DNA of 45,428 nucleotides from Pirellulaceae bacterium (GCA_022446825.1 JAKVBY010000029.1:62364-107791), one strand, 5' to 3'. Shown: positions 27,368 through 36,271, counted from the stretch's first letter. Notes: generated by a model not told the origin, from the letters alone. Program-made: numbers and translations.

Positions 27368-30300
27368 ATGAAAATCCCACTTGAAAATAAGATCCAGTCA
27401 CTTGCCCGTCGGGCGCGCCGATTGCAGATGATTTATGCCGTCAGCTGGAGCATTATTTTCCTCGCAACAGCTTTTTTTTCCCTTGGACTCATCGATTACT
27501 TGGTGCGATTCCAGGATCCGGGCTTAAGAGTCATTTGCTCAACAGCTTTGTGTCTCGTTGTCGGCGCGTGCGTATTTCACTTTGCCATACCGATCTACCA
27601 CTACCAACTTAGTTCGCTACAAGTCGCTCTCCAGATTGAACGGCGACATCCGGAATTGCTGGACCGACTTTCAAGTGCCGTCCATTTTCTTCAACAACCT
27701 GCTGAAGACATCCTGACTGGCTCAGCAGCTTTACAACGCGTCGTTATAGCCGAAGCATCGGGAGCGATCGAACAGATCGACTTGCAAGCATGCCTCGATC
27801 CGACGCGCTCACGGCGCGCCGGGTATCTTGCCTGCGCCACCGTCATTGTACTCACCGGCATCTTTGTGACCGCCCCGGCCATGTCAGCATTGGCCGCCAA
27901 GAGGTTACTTTTACCTTGGAATCAAGTCGACTGGCCCAGGCAGCATGAGCTGGAATTTTTCCAGCCCCCTCAAAAAATGATCCTCGGCGAAGATTTCGTA
28001 GTCGAGTTGCGTGATGCCAAAACCGATCTCCCCGCAGTCGTCGAGATGCACTATTGGTTTGAAGGCGAGTCGCAGTTCAAGGCTGAAATCGTCAACCCGC
28101 AAGGTACTCGCATGATTACCGGCATAAACAACGTCACACGACCATTTCGTTTCCGCGCAGTTGGTGGCGACGACCATTCCATGAACTGGCTTTCCGTAGA
28201 GTTACTTGAACCTCCCCAGCTAACTTCATTTACAGCAACCGTTTTTCCACCGAGCTACATGAAACTTCCCCCGCGAACTGTGGGAACCACCTTTAAAGCA
28301 TGGGAGGGCTCACACCTACACTTCGAAGGCCAATGTTCAAAGGCCATTTCGGAGGTTTTTCTTCAAGCCGATCCAAAAGACGCGGTCCTGGACGTCGAGT
28401 TTCAATTGTCCGATGACGGACACCTTATTTCCATTAACGACGATGCGAAACATCCGTGGCAACTCTCTCAGACCGGTAGCTATTGGCTCGAATTAATTGA
28501 TCGAGATGGAATTTTGAGCCCCTTGGAACCAAGGTTTGAAATTCACATCGAACATGACGAACCGCCCAGCATTTCGCTGTCGGCGCCCACAGACCAGACC
28601 TTTGTCACACCCAACGCTCAGGTGCGTATTCGCGCCATCATCAAAGATGATTTAGCCATCGATTCTGTGCAGTTGAAACTTTTGTTGTCCGACGACAATA
28701 CCACAGAAGAACACACTGTCGAGTTGTATCGGACTTCACTAAGGAAGCCTGAGCAGCGGCAATCTGTTTCGAGCAATGGCAAAATGCTGTCGATTGATCA
28801 TCTATGGGATCTTACTGAATACCCCATGCTACACCCTGGCATGGAGCTGGAGCTGACCGTCATTGCGCAAGATTCCAAACCTCAAACCGGCGCCAGTGGC
28901 AAGCGGCTCTTGCATTGCATTTCACCAGCTCAGCTACAAGATCAAATTACTCAACAACAAACAACAATTCTCAGCCACTTGGTTCACATCTTGCGAGTTC
29001 AGCAACAAACTCGAAATCAAACCTCAGAACTAAAGATCCAAGTTGAAGAAACGAATGCTTTACGAACTACGGACTTCGACCAGTTGCAGAGCGCCGAATT
29101 AACCCAGCGACACGTTATCGACCTTCTGGCCGACCAAACCGACGGTGTCGAGATACAGCTTCTCGGGATCCTGGCAACCATGCAAAGAAATCGTCTCGAC
29201 AGCCCGGAACTAGGTCGACAGATGGAATCCGTTCTAAAAATCATTCAGGCACTTGGCCACAAGGCTCTACCGGATGCTGATCGTCTTTTAGTGAATGCGT
29301 TAAAGACTGCCCAGGCGACAGGAAGCAGTCGCCTGCAGGAAACCGTCACTGCCCTGCATCGCGATTTCCTGCCTCTGCTTGAAGCAGTCATTGCCACGCA
29401 AGACGCCGCAATCATAAAACTGGAGTCATTACTCGCAGAACTTCAAACGTGGGACGACTACCGTCGCTTTTTCCGTGACATCAGTCGCCTGCACAAAGAA
29501 CAAAAACAACTTTACCATCAGACCAACGAATTAAGCTTGGCGACCTTAGCAAAAACCGTCGATGAACTGACACCTCAACAACGGGCGGATTTAAAACGCC
29601 TCGCTCTGCAACAAGCAAAGCTTTCGCGAAACTACAATCGGATCCGCGGCCAAATGGACTCCATGCAGACAACGCTCTCCGCTACGAATCCCCTCGCCGC
29701 AGAAACTCTTCAAGATGCACTAATGCTAGGCCAGCAAATGGCTCTTGGAGGTCAAATGCGGTCCAGTGGTCAAGCGCTGAAACAAAATAAAATTGGCCAA
29801 GCCGCGCAGCAACAAAGCATGGTTGTCGATGGGCTAAAATCGATGTTAGAGATTTTAGCAAATCGTCGCGAAGATGAATTAACGCGTCAGCAAAAACAAC
29901 TTTCCGAAGTCAGTGGTGAATTGGCAATCCTGCAGGAAAAACAAAGTCGGCTGGGCGATTCTTTCCTCGACACCCAACAAATCTCGGATGCAGAACAACA
30001 AACACTTGCAACCCAAGAACTTTCTCAACAACAACGCCAACTGGCCGAACAGACGGAGCACTTGTCCCAACATCTACAACGTCTGGAGGCAAAAAGTGCA
30101 GCCGCCCTCCTGGAAATCGCTAGTCAATATCTCCAACGAGGGAGTGAATCCGCAGCAGAAGGTCAAATCGAACAAACGATCGCAAGCATTCGCGAAGGGG
30201 AGCACCAGCTAACAAAGGCGGCAAAAGAACTCCGACACCGGTTGCAGCAGATTGAACAGGACCTGGGCGATGAACAAGCAAAACAACTCGCGCAGGCAGT

Positions 30301-30937
30301 ACGCAATTTGGCGCAGCGGCAGCAACGCTTGTTGTTACGAACCAGGGAGATCGATAAAACTCGCGACAACCCGCACGACAATCTGTCTAGAATCCAAATT
30401 TCAACGGTTCATGAACTTCTTATGGAACAACGATCCCTCGCCAGAGAGTTAACTGTTTTGGTAGAAAGCATTGCTAAGAGTGAAGCTTTCAAGTTGAAAT
30501 TCGCAAACGCGGCTCATTCCATGCGGGAGGCGACATCTCAATTGGAAATTCCGGAAGTAGGTCTCATCTGCCAACAACATGAAGCACGCGCCCAAAAGCA
30601 ATTACTGGAAATCCTGCAGGTATTAACCTGGGCTTCGGACACCACCAAAAACAATGTCCCCCAACCGCAGAATCAAACCTCCTTGCAAAAACAGCAAAAT
30701 AACGATTTAAATAACGAAACGCTACGACTTGCCGAGATGCAGCTCGTCAAATTGATGCAAGAAGAGATTCTAGAACGTACGACCGCACTCAAAATCTTGC
30801 TAAAAGACTCCAATGACTTAACCGAGGATCAACAATTAGAGATACGTCAGCTGTCAGTTGAACAGGGGCGGCTGGCAGAAATATTGCTTGACTTAATCCA
30901 AGCCAAGAAAAAGAAAGAGCCTGCAGAAACCCGTTAA
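27368..30937 (+). CDS. Large membrane protein with long Gln-rich coiled coil (DUF4175-like head)
   Basis: A 1189-aa protein. Membrane helices lie at about 23-43, 55-76 and 152-172; between them LQVALQIERRHPELLDRLSS resembles the start of DUF4175-type proteins. Residues ~190-520 look beta-rich with Ig-like segments (FTATVFPPSYMKLPPRTVG). From about 520 to the end the protein is almost wholly helical, rich in Gln, Leu, Glu and Arg, and should form long coiled coils. The gene starts 45 bases after the second VWA gene on the same strand. It has no enzyme motif that I can see. The likely role is a structural or tethering partner of the MoxR/VWA set; that is inference from position and architecture. 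Family assignment is tentative. Confidence 0.8.
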   Translation: MKIPLENKIQSLARRARRLQMIYAVSWSIIFLATAFFSLGLIDYLVRFQDPGLRVICSTALCLVVGACVFHFAIPIYHYQLSSLQVALQIERRHPELLDRLSSAVHFLQQPAEDILTGSAALQRVVIAEASGAIEQIDLQACLDPTRSRRAGYLACATVIVLTGIFVTAPAMSALAAKRLLLPWNQVDWPRQHELEFFQPPQKMILGEDFVVELRDAKTDLPAVVEMHYWFEGESQFKAEIVNPQGTRMITGINNVTRPFRFRAVGGDDHSMNWLSVELLEPPQLTSFTATVFPPSYMKLPPRTVGTTFKAWEGSHLHFEGQCSKAISEVFLQADPKDAVLDVEFQLSDDGHLISINDDAKHPWQLSQTGSYWLELIDRDGILSPLEPRFEIHIEHDEPPSISLSAPTDQTFVTPNAQVRIRAIIKDDLAIDSVQLKLLLSDDNTTEEHTVELYRTSLRKPEQRQSVSSNGKMLSIDHLWDLTEYPMLHPGMELELTVIAQDSKPQTGASGKRLLHCISPAQLQDQITQQQTTILSHLVHILRVQQQTRNQTSELKIQVEETNALRTTDFDQLQSAELTQRHVIDLLADQTDGVEIQLLGILATMQRNRLDSPELGRQMESVLKIIQALGHKALPDADRLLVNALKTAQATGSSRLQETVTALHRDFLPLLEAVIATQDAAIIKLESLLAELQTWDDYRRFFRDISRLHKEQKQLYHQTNELSLATLAKTVDELTPQQRADLKRLALQQAKLSRNYNRIRGQMDSMQTTLSATNPLAAETLQDALMLGQQMALGGQMRSSGQALKQNKIGQAAQQQSMVVDGLKSMLEILANRREDELTRQQKQLSEVSGELAILQEKQSRLGDSFLDTQQISDAEQQTLATQELSQQQRQLAEQTEHLSQHLQRLEAKSAAALLEIASQYLQRGSESAAEGQIEQTIASIREGEHQLTKAAKELRHRLQQIEQDLGDEQAKQLAQAVRNLAQRQQRLLLRTREIDKTRDNPHDNLSRIQISTVHELLMEQRSLARELTVLVESIAKSEAFKLKFANAAHSMREATSQLEIPEVGLICQQHEARAQKQLLEILQVLTWASDTTKNNVPQPQNQTSLQKQQNNDLNNETLRLAEMQLVKLMQEEILERTTALKILLKDSNDLTEDQQLEIRQLSVEQGRLAEILLDLIQAKKKKEPAETR

Positions 30938-30984
30938 CTCTTCAACAGGGCCGGAAGTCACAACAGAATAAACGGAAGGTTCAC

Positions 30985-31083
30985 ATGAAGCGACAACACT
31001 CAGTTTTTCTTTGCAGAACATCGTTTACAAAATATCGATCATGTCGCAGTTACGACAGACAACAAACGAATCGCCAACTCTAG
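30985..31083 (+). CDS. Possible 32-aa upstream small frame
   Basis: ATG 30985 has GGAAGG six bases upstream, a better site than most genes nearby. The frame runs to TAG 31081-31083, which ends just before the ribosome-binding site (AAAGGA, 31084-31089) of the next gene. Product: MKRQHSVFLCRTSFTKYRSC, then a polar end. It could be a leader peptide that couples translation, or chance. Confidence 0.3.
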   Translation: MKRQHSVFLCRTSFTKYRSCRSYDRQQTNRQL

Positions 31084-31097
31084 AAAGGATCTATTTT

Positions 31098-31835
31098 TTG
31101 AGACAGCATCTATTCCAGACAACTTTGGGAAATATAACGACTGGTCTTTCTTGCCTGGTTATTTTGCTCGCGTCCCACCAAGCGTCAGGACAAAAGCCGA
31201 CCGTAAAATCCTTCGATCCGGTGGAACTCGATCCGCTAAGTCGTGAATTGCTAGACGGGCTCGACGATTTCAAGCAGCCAAGTGACAACCGTGGCCAAGC
31301 ATCGGCAAAGAAAAATCAGTCTGATCGCAAAACATTGGTACCCGACCAAACCCTACGAACTAGCGAGAGCGGATTAAATCCAGTTGAAAAAATTGTCCGA
31401 CGGATGAAATTGTCCGAAGAGTTGATTTCCGAACAGAAACTTTCTGAGCAGACGCTGCAAACCCAAAAAGAAATCATTACGGCTTTGGCAAATTTAATTG
31501 AACAGGCTAGTCAGCAACAAAAAACTAAACAAACGAAGCAGCCCACATCGACTCCGAAAGACTCACCCCCAAATAATTCGGAACAAACGACGAACACAGA
31601 CACAAACCAACAATCGCCGGCAGAAGCCGCTTCGAACAAATCACCGAAAGACCAACAGTCGCCTGACAAGGAAAACACACTAGAAGTCCTGCAACAAATA
31701 TTGACTGGTGCCTGGGGACACCTCCCCGAGCAAGTTCGCGAACAGTTGAGATCTGCTTCGGACGAGCAATTTCTCGACAAATACGAGTTATTCATCGACG
31801 CCTATTACAAACGCCTGGCAAAGAGACGACGATGA
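31098..31835 (+). CDS. Secreted Gln/Pro/Thr-rich protein of unknown function
   Basis: A 245-aa protein. I place the start at TTG 31098: AAAGGA lies eight bases upstream, and the N-terminus then becomes a clean signal peptide (MRQHLFQTTLGNITTGLSCL, VILLASHQASG, cleavage before QKPT). The frame is open further left (TTG 31011, ATG 31041), but those starts lack a binding site. The mature protein has a helical segment (VEKIVRRMKLSEELISEQKL), a Gln/Thr/Pro/Asn-rich disordered middle, and a compact helical C-terminus (LEVLQQILTGAWGHLPEQVR, then LDKYELFIDAYYKRLAKR) that looks like the conserved part. No family is recognised. The stop overlaps the ATG of the next gene by four bases. Confidence 0.72.
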   Translation: MRQHLFQTTLGNITTGLSCLVILLASHQASGQKPTVKSFDPVELDPLSRELLDGLDDFKQPSDNRGQASAKKNQSDRKTLVPDQTLRTSESGLNPVEKIVRRMKLSEELISEQKLSEQTLQTQKEIITALANLIEQASQQQKTKQTKQPTSTPKDSPPNNSEQTTNTDTNQQSPAEAASNKSPKDQQSPDKENTLEVLQQILTGAWGHLPEQVREQLRSASDEQFLDKYELFIDAYYKRLAKRRR

Positions 31836-32890
31836 TCCACAGCATTTCTCGGCGGCACTTTTTTCTACCCACTGTCGCGACATTGCATTTTGGGCTTCGA
31901 CCAGGGATTTTGTTCAGTCAGCCAAGTCCGGATCCGCCCGAAGACCAACCACCCAAGTTGATGTCTGCAGCGACACGCCAGGCGGTTCAGCGTGGCTTAG
32001 AATCTCTCAAGACACGACAACAAAACGACGGGGCATTTGGTCCCCGTGGGTATGCCCGCGGGCCTGCTGTGGCAGCTATTGCAGGCATGGCATTCATGTC
32101 GGCAGGCAGCTCCCCTGGCCGGGGCCCGTACGGGCAACAGGTGAACCGGTGCATATCTTATTTGCTTGCCAACACACAACCTAGCGGTTACATCACAATC
32201 CGTGACGACGAAGCTCATGGCCGCATGTATGGGCATGGTTTTGCCACCCTCTTTTTGGCTCAAGCTTATGGCATGACCTCCGATACGGCGATCCGCACAA
32301 ATTTATCCAAGGCCGTGAACTTGATCCTCCGCGGCCAAAATCCTGACGGGGGTTGGAGGTATACGCCGACCAGTCCGGAAGCCGACATTTCCGTTACCAT
32401 TTGCCAGATTATGGCACTTCGGGCTGCACGAAATGCGGGTATTGCAGTACCGATTGCCAAAATCGAAAAGTGCATCGAGTATGTAAAACGATGCCAAAAT
32501 GCCGACGGCGGTTTCATGTACATGCTAAACCAACCAGGGGAGAGTCGGTTCCCTCGTAGTGCCGCGGGCATTGTCGCCCTCTATAGTGCCGGCATTTATC
32601 AAGGTGAAGAGATCGAGAACGGCCTAAGTTACCTCATGCAGCACCTCCCACCAGACAGTTTTGATGGTGATGGATATTTCTTTTACGGACACTATTACGC
32701 CGCGCAGGCCATGTGGCACGCGGGTGCTGAAAAATGGCAACGCTGGTATCCAGCAATTTCTAGCGTGCTCTTGAAACGCCAAAACAACAACGGAAGTTGG
32801 GACGATCCGATCGGCGCCGCCTACGGAACAGCCATGGCTTGTATTATTCTTCAAATGCCCAATAGCCATTTACCAATTTTTCAAAGATAG
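31832..32890 (+). CDS. Tat-exported prenyltransferase/squalene-oxidase-repeat protein
   Basis: A 352-aa alpha/alpha-toroid protein. The head has a twin-arginine motif SRRHFFL (residues 6-12) followed by a weakly hydrophobic stretch, suggesting Tat export. At least four toroid repeats are visible: QQNDGAFGPRGY, QNPDGGWRYTP, QNADGGFMYML and QNNNGSWDDPIG. The repeats are of the squalene-hopene-cyclase/prenyltransferase type, but the DxDD catalytic motif of cyclases is absent; the nearest segment is EADISVT (about 183-189). No zinc ligands of protein prenyltransferases can be assigned. A binding or thioester-domain-like scaffold role outside the cytosol is more plausible than terpene chemistry. 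ATG 31832 overlaps the previous stop by four bases; the next gene follows after nine bases. Confidence 0.87.
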   Translation: MIHSISRRHFFLPTVATLHFGLRPGILFSQPSPDPPEDQPPKLMSAATRQAVQRGLESLKTRQQNDGAFGPRGYARGPAVAAIAGMAFMSAGSSPGRGPYGQQVNRCISYLLANTQPSGYITIRDDEAHGRMYGHGFATLFLAQAYGMTSDTAIRTNLSKAVNLILRGQNPDGGWRYTPTSPEADISVTICQIMALRAARNAGIAVPIAKIEKCIEYVKRCQNADGGFMYMLNQPGESRFPRSAAGIVALYSAGIYQGEEIENGLSYLMQHLPPDSFDGDGYFFYGHYYAAQAMWHAGAEKWQRWYPAISSVLLKRQNNNGSWDDPIGAAYGTAMACIILQMPNSHLPIFQR

Positions 32891-32899
32891 TAGCTTGCG

Positions 32900-34165
32900 A
32901 TGTACTGGATGCGTGACTATTCCACCAAAGTCATCTCTACAAGTTGTCTGCTTGTCGCCATCGTGCAGGCACCGTCAATGGCACAGACTAACTTAATCGT
33001 GCAACCCATCCAGAGTGAGCCGTTCCATGCACAATTAACTGACATTGACCATGAATGGCGGATCCATTTCAGGACAGCAGACGCAGTTACCGTAGTCCCC
33101 ATTAACGACCTGCTCTATTACGGTGCCTACCGCGAAAACAACAATCGATCTCTGGTCGTCCTTTCTGACGGAAGCATCTTAGCTGCTGATGTGCTGGCAT
33201 TTAACGGTGAATCACTTCTCGTTTTCAACGAACTTTTCGGCGAATTCCTCCTGCCTTCGGAACAGTTAAGAGGCGTGATCTTGACACTGCCCACCGCCAC
33301 AACACGACATGATCAATTACTCCACCAGATCCAACACGAAGCTCTCCAGAACGACCGTGTGATCCTCGACAATGGGGATGTCTTAGAGGGTCTCTTGACG
33401 GGCATGCCCCAAAACGGCAGTCGCGTGAATGACACCGCTGCAACTACACTCTGGATCACACTTAAATCTCCTCGTCAGTCAACCAAGGTTCCCTTTGAAA
33501 AAGTCGCGGCATTCTTCTTCAATTCATCGCTTGCGACAACTGCGCGACCCCTCGAACAGGCGGTCGTGATCGGGTTTGCTGACGGAAGTAAATTGACGGT
33601 ATCTTCGCTGGAAATCCATGACAAAAACATAACTGTTTCACTTCTTACGAACGTTCGTCTATCGGCCGATGCAAAGACATTTTTTTCCCAGGTACGATAC
33701 CTACGGCCGCTAAAGAACGACGCGATTTTTCTTTCCGATGAAAAACCCGTGGGGTTCAAATCAATTCCATTTCTGAAAAGGAAATGGAAATATCAGAACG
33801 ATCGCAATGTCTTAAACGGACAGTTACGAACCCGTGGTATTGTCTACGCCAAAGGTCTTGGAATGCACAGCACCTCGCGACTGGCCTATGACTTACCCAA
33901 GGGCTTCAGGCTTTTCCAAGCTGAAGTTGCACTTGATGATGTCGCAGGACTTCACGGTAGCGTTATTTTACGGGTATTTCTCATCCCGCAGGATGGCCAG
34001 CCTCAACTTGCTTTTGAAAGCCCCGTCATACGGGGCGGAAACAAACCATTACCCATCTCTGTTACGTTGAATGATGCTCGCTTGATCGCACTCATCGTAG
34101 AATTTGCAGATCGGGGCGACACACTAGATCACGCCAATATTCTCAATGCTCGCTTCGTACGCTAA
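32900..34165 (+). CDS. Exported NPCBM-domain protein
   Basis: A 421-aa protein with a signal peptide (MRDYSTKVISTSCLLVAIVQ, APSMAQ; ATG 32909 may be the true start). Residues about 30-290 are beta-rich with repeated 'DGS' turns (VVLSDGSILAADVLAFNGE; VVIGFADGSKLTVSSLEI), as in planctomycetal proteins that precede NPCBM domains. The C-terminal ~120 residues fit an NPCBM/NEW2 carbohydrate-binding-like domain: TRGIVYAKGLGMHSTSRLAY, then DLPKGFRLFQAEVALDD, and LIALIVEFADRGDTLDHANI. It probably binds glycans at the cell surface, which is known for the domain but not shown here. It lies nine bases after the toroid gene and is the last gene of the run; a terminator-like palindrome follows. Confidence 0.87.
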   Translation: MYWMRDYSTKVISTSCLLVAIVQAPSMAQTNLIVQPIQSEPFHAQLTDIDHEWRIHFRTADAVTVVPINDLLYYGAYRENNNRSLVVLSDGSILAADVLAFNGESLLVFNELFGEFLLPSEQLRGVILTLPTATTRHDQLLHQIQHEALQNDRVILDNGDVLEGLLTGMPQNGSRVNDTAATTLWITLKSPRQSTKVPFEKVAAFFFNSSLATTARPLEQAVVIGFADGSKLTVSSLEIHDKNITVSLLTNVRLSADAKTFFSQVRYLRPLKNDAIFLSDEKPVGFKSIPFLKRKWKYQNDRNVLNGQLRTRGIVYAKGLGMHSTSRLAYDLPKGFRLFQAEVALDDVAGLHGSVILRVFLIPQDGQPQLAFESPVIRGGNKPLPISVTLNDARLIALIVEFADRGDTLDHANILNARFVR

Positions 34166-34167
34166 GG

Positions 34168-34191
34168 CCCGCCGTTTTCAAAACGGGTTTT
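34168..34191 (+). terminator. Terminator-like palindrome after the NPCBM gene
   Basis: CCGTTTTCAAAACGG (34172-34186) is a perfect inverted repeat flanked by GCCCG and followed by GTTTTC. It starts a few bases after the stop codon. The T-run is short, so termination is plausible but weak. Confidence 0.45.
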
Positions 34192-34684
34192 CAAGGTCGG
34201 CATTACTTTGCAAAGCATCATTATCTGCAAACGGTCTCATCAACTTACCAACCAATGAGCAACGCTCTAGGCGATCGGGATTTACTTCTAGAGTACCTGT
34301 ATCTTTTTTGCAAAATACTCGACGAATAACGATCGACGAACAACGAAACGATCAGAAAACGCTAGTAAAACCTGTGCACTTTGGTTTTTGGCGCAGCCTC
34401 GTCATCAGACCCGCGAAATGTAATGGCCAACAGGACCTAGATTTCATCTCTTCGTAAGTGGCTGCCATTCGACAATACGCTGAACCTATGTTGTGGTTGC
34501 CTGCCTGAAACGATACCACAACCAAGGACGATTCACTGGCGACCCCAACTCTTGTCGGGGCTCGGGCCTGGGACATTCGCAACCGCGCGAAAGCCGCGTT
34601 TACGGAACTACACTATTGCTAAAAACGTCACCAGCTGAATACCCAAACCAACAAGTTACGTATCCGCTGTAGCGAAGGAGAGAG

Positions 34685-34717
34685 ATGACGGACCTTTCGG
34701 ATTACCCGAGACGATAA
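34685..34717 (+). promoter_or_regulatory. Possible 10-codon leader peptide upstream of pgi
   Basis: AAGGAGAGAG stands just before ATG 34685, followed by MTDLSDYPRR and TAA. The purine-rich site is one of the strongest in the window, yet the frame is only ten codons. It may be a translated leader for pgi or chance. Confidence 0.25.
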
Positions 34718-34794
34718 ATCGAGTCTTCCTAGTTCCCAGCGGCAAGTGGTTCTGGTGTAAATTCCGGCCGTCGTATATCTTCAGGCTGTGAGAG

Positions 34795-34811
34795 ATGTTC
34801 GGTCCGAACAT
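34795..34811. promoter_or_regulatory. Perfect 17-base palindrome upstream of pgi
   Basis: ATGTTCGGTCCGAACAT has eight-base arms around one central T. It lies 35 bases before the chosen pgi start. The size and symmetry suit an operator for a dimeric regulator, or a short hairpin covering the ribosome-binding region. No matching regulator is identified here. Confidence 0.5.
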
Positions 34812-34846
34812 TGCCTCTTGACCAACCGTGCTTGAGATATCGCCCG

Positions 34847-36256
34847 ATGGACATGCTTGGCTATAACCCAAAAGGATGTTTCCTAGACTCGACTGGACTC
34901 CATGAAGAGGATTTCACGAACCTGCACTCGCCGTTAGAAGCAGCGCGGCGTGAGATGTTAGAAGTGGATGCCCACATTTGGTCACATCCCCCTGATATCC
35001 CCATCGACAAACAACCTCTCGATGCTGGATTTCTGGAACTTCCCGAGCGATTGCTGACTTCATACCGTGATCAGCGCAGCGACAGTGAATTGGGAACCAT
35101 TCTCAGCACGGCAAGTCGACTACGAGAATCTGTCGACCGTGTTGTTGTCTTAGGAATTGGTGGTTCGTACATGGGCGCCCGCGCGCTGATGGAAGCCTGT
35201 TGTGAACCATATTTCAACGAATTGAGTCGAGCCGACCGGGGTGGCCGTCCTAGAATGTATTTTGAAGGTAACAACGTCGACAACGATGCCACAACAGGTT
35301 TATTGAAACTCGTTGGTACGGGGAAATTGGCCAGCAATATCGACGACCGCTGGGCACTCGTCGTTATTAGTAAAAGTGGTGGAACCCTGGAAACTGCGGT
35401 TGCCTTTCGTCAATTCCTGGACGCGTTGAAGTCTTCTTGTGGCAACGCCTCGGCAATCGCTGAGCTTGTCGTACCGATTACCGGCCGTGACGGCAGCCTT
35501 TTCGACTTGGCGACAAAACTGGGCTGCAACTCAATGTTTCAGGTGCCGACAGGGGTCGGTGGTCGATTCTCCATCTTCTCTCCGGTGGGCCTCTTGCCTG
35601 CCGCAATTCTGGGAATCGACATCGTCAAGCTTCTGGAAGGCGCAGCAGCAATGAATGATCATTTCCGCAATGCTCCAATCGACGAAAACATAGTCCTGCA
35701 ATACGTCGGCGTCAGCCATTTGACCGAAATCAAGGGTGCAACGATCCGGGTTCTCAATGTCTGGTCAAAAGCATTGGAGGCCACAGGATTATGGTACGAC
35801 CAGTTGTTAGCGGAAAGCCTCGGTAAACAGCTACGTGGCGCTACCCCGTTAACCACGGTGAACACAAGGGACCTTCACTCGCGCGCGCAGCAGCACCAAG
35901 AGGGCCGATTTGATAAATTGCACACCAATTTAATTGTCGACCAATGGCGCACGGACTCTTTACGAGTAGGGCATCAGGACGACGATCTCGACCGACTTAA
36001 TGATCTCGCAGACAAAACCCTGCCTGAAATCATGACGGCCGCCATTGAAGGGACCAACCAAGCTTACAAATCAGCTGGTCGGCCGACGGCCGATTTACAT
36101 CTGCCTCAAATTGACGAATCTTCACTAGGACAACTGTTTCAAATGTTGATGCTGGCGACAGTTGCCGAAGGGCGCTTACTAGGCATTAATCCCTATGGCC
36201 AACCAGGTGTGGAAGCTTACAAAACAAACATGAATCGCATTCTCGACCGCAAATAG
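34847..36256 (+). CDS. pgi: Glucose-6-phosphate isomerase
   Basis: A 469-aa SIS-fold enzyme interconverting glucose 6-phosphate and fructose 6-phosphate. Visible are VVVLGIGGSYMGARALMEA (sugar-phosphate loop), VVISKSGGTLETAVAF (phosphate-binding SIS motif), FSIFSPVGLLPAAILGID, the catalytic Glu region ESLGKQLRGATPL, the His region DLHSRAQQHQEGRF, and the C-terminal NPYGQPGVEAYKTNMNRI with the catalytic Lys. NPYGQPGVEAYK has Gly where many homologues have Asp (NPFDQPGVEAYK). The length resembles the short bacterial type. The start is ATG 34847 (MDMLGYNPKG) with a weak GAGATA upstream; the frame is open from TTG 34811, which lies inside the palindrome. It is followed 15 bases later by the UPF0173 gene. 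Confidence 0.94.
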   Translation: MDMLGYNPKGCFLDSTGLHEEDFTNLHSPLEAARREMLEVDAHIWSHPPDIPIDKQPLDAGFLELPERLLTSYRDQRSDSELGTILSTASRLRESVDRVVVLGIGGSYMGARALMEACCEPYFNELSRADRGGRPRMYFEGNNVDNDATTGLLKLVGTGKLASNIDDRWALVVISKSGGTLETAVAFRQFLDALKSSCGNASAIAELVVPITGRDGSLFDLATKLGCNSMFQVPTGVGGRFSIFSPVGLLPAAILGIDIVKLLEGAAAMNDHFRNAPIDENIVLQYVGVSHLTEIKGATIRVLNVWSKALEATGLWYDQLLAESLGKQLRGATPLTTVNTRDLHSRAQQHQEGRFDKLHTNLIVDQWRTDSLRVGHQDDDLDRLNDLADKTLPEIMTAAIEGTNQAYKSAGRPTADLHLPQIDESSLGQLFQMLMLATVAEGRLLGINPYGQPGVEAYKTNMNRILDRK

Positions 36257-36271
36257 ACGAGGTTACATATC

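Larger units (their letters stand above)
34166..34846. other. Intergenic gap before pgi, 681 bp
   Basis: No full gene is recognised. Contents: the terminator-like palindrome at 34168-34191, a possible 10-codon leader frame with a strong ribosome-binding site (34685-34717), and a perfect 17-base palindrome (34795-34811). The rest shows nothing convincing. Confidence 0.5.

Noticed and set aside
31832..32890. Squalene-hopene cyclase activity
   Set aside because: The DxDD catalytic motif is absent and the protein has a twin-arginine export signal.
34795..34811. LexA box
   Set aside because: The half-site order is GTTC then GAAC, opposite to the Gram-positive SOS box (GAAC then GTTC), and spacing differs from the GTTC direct-repeat form.
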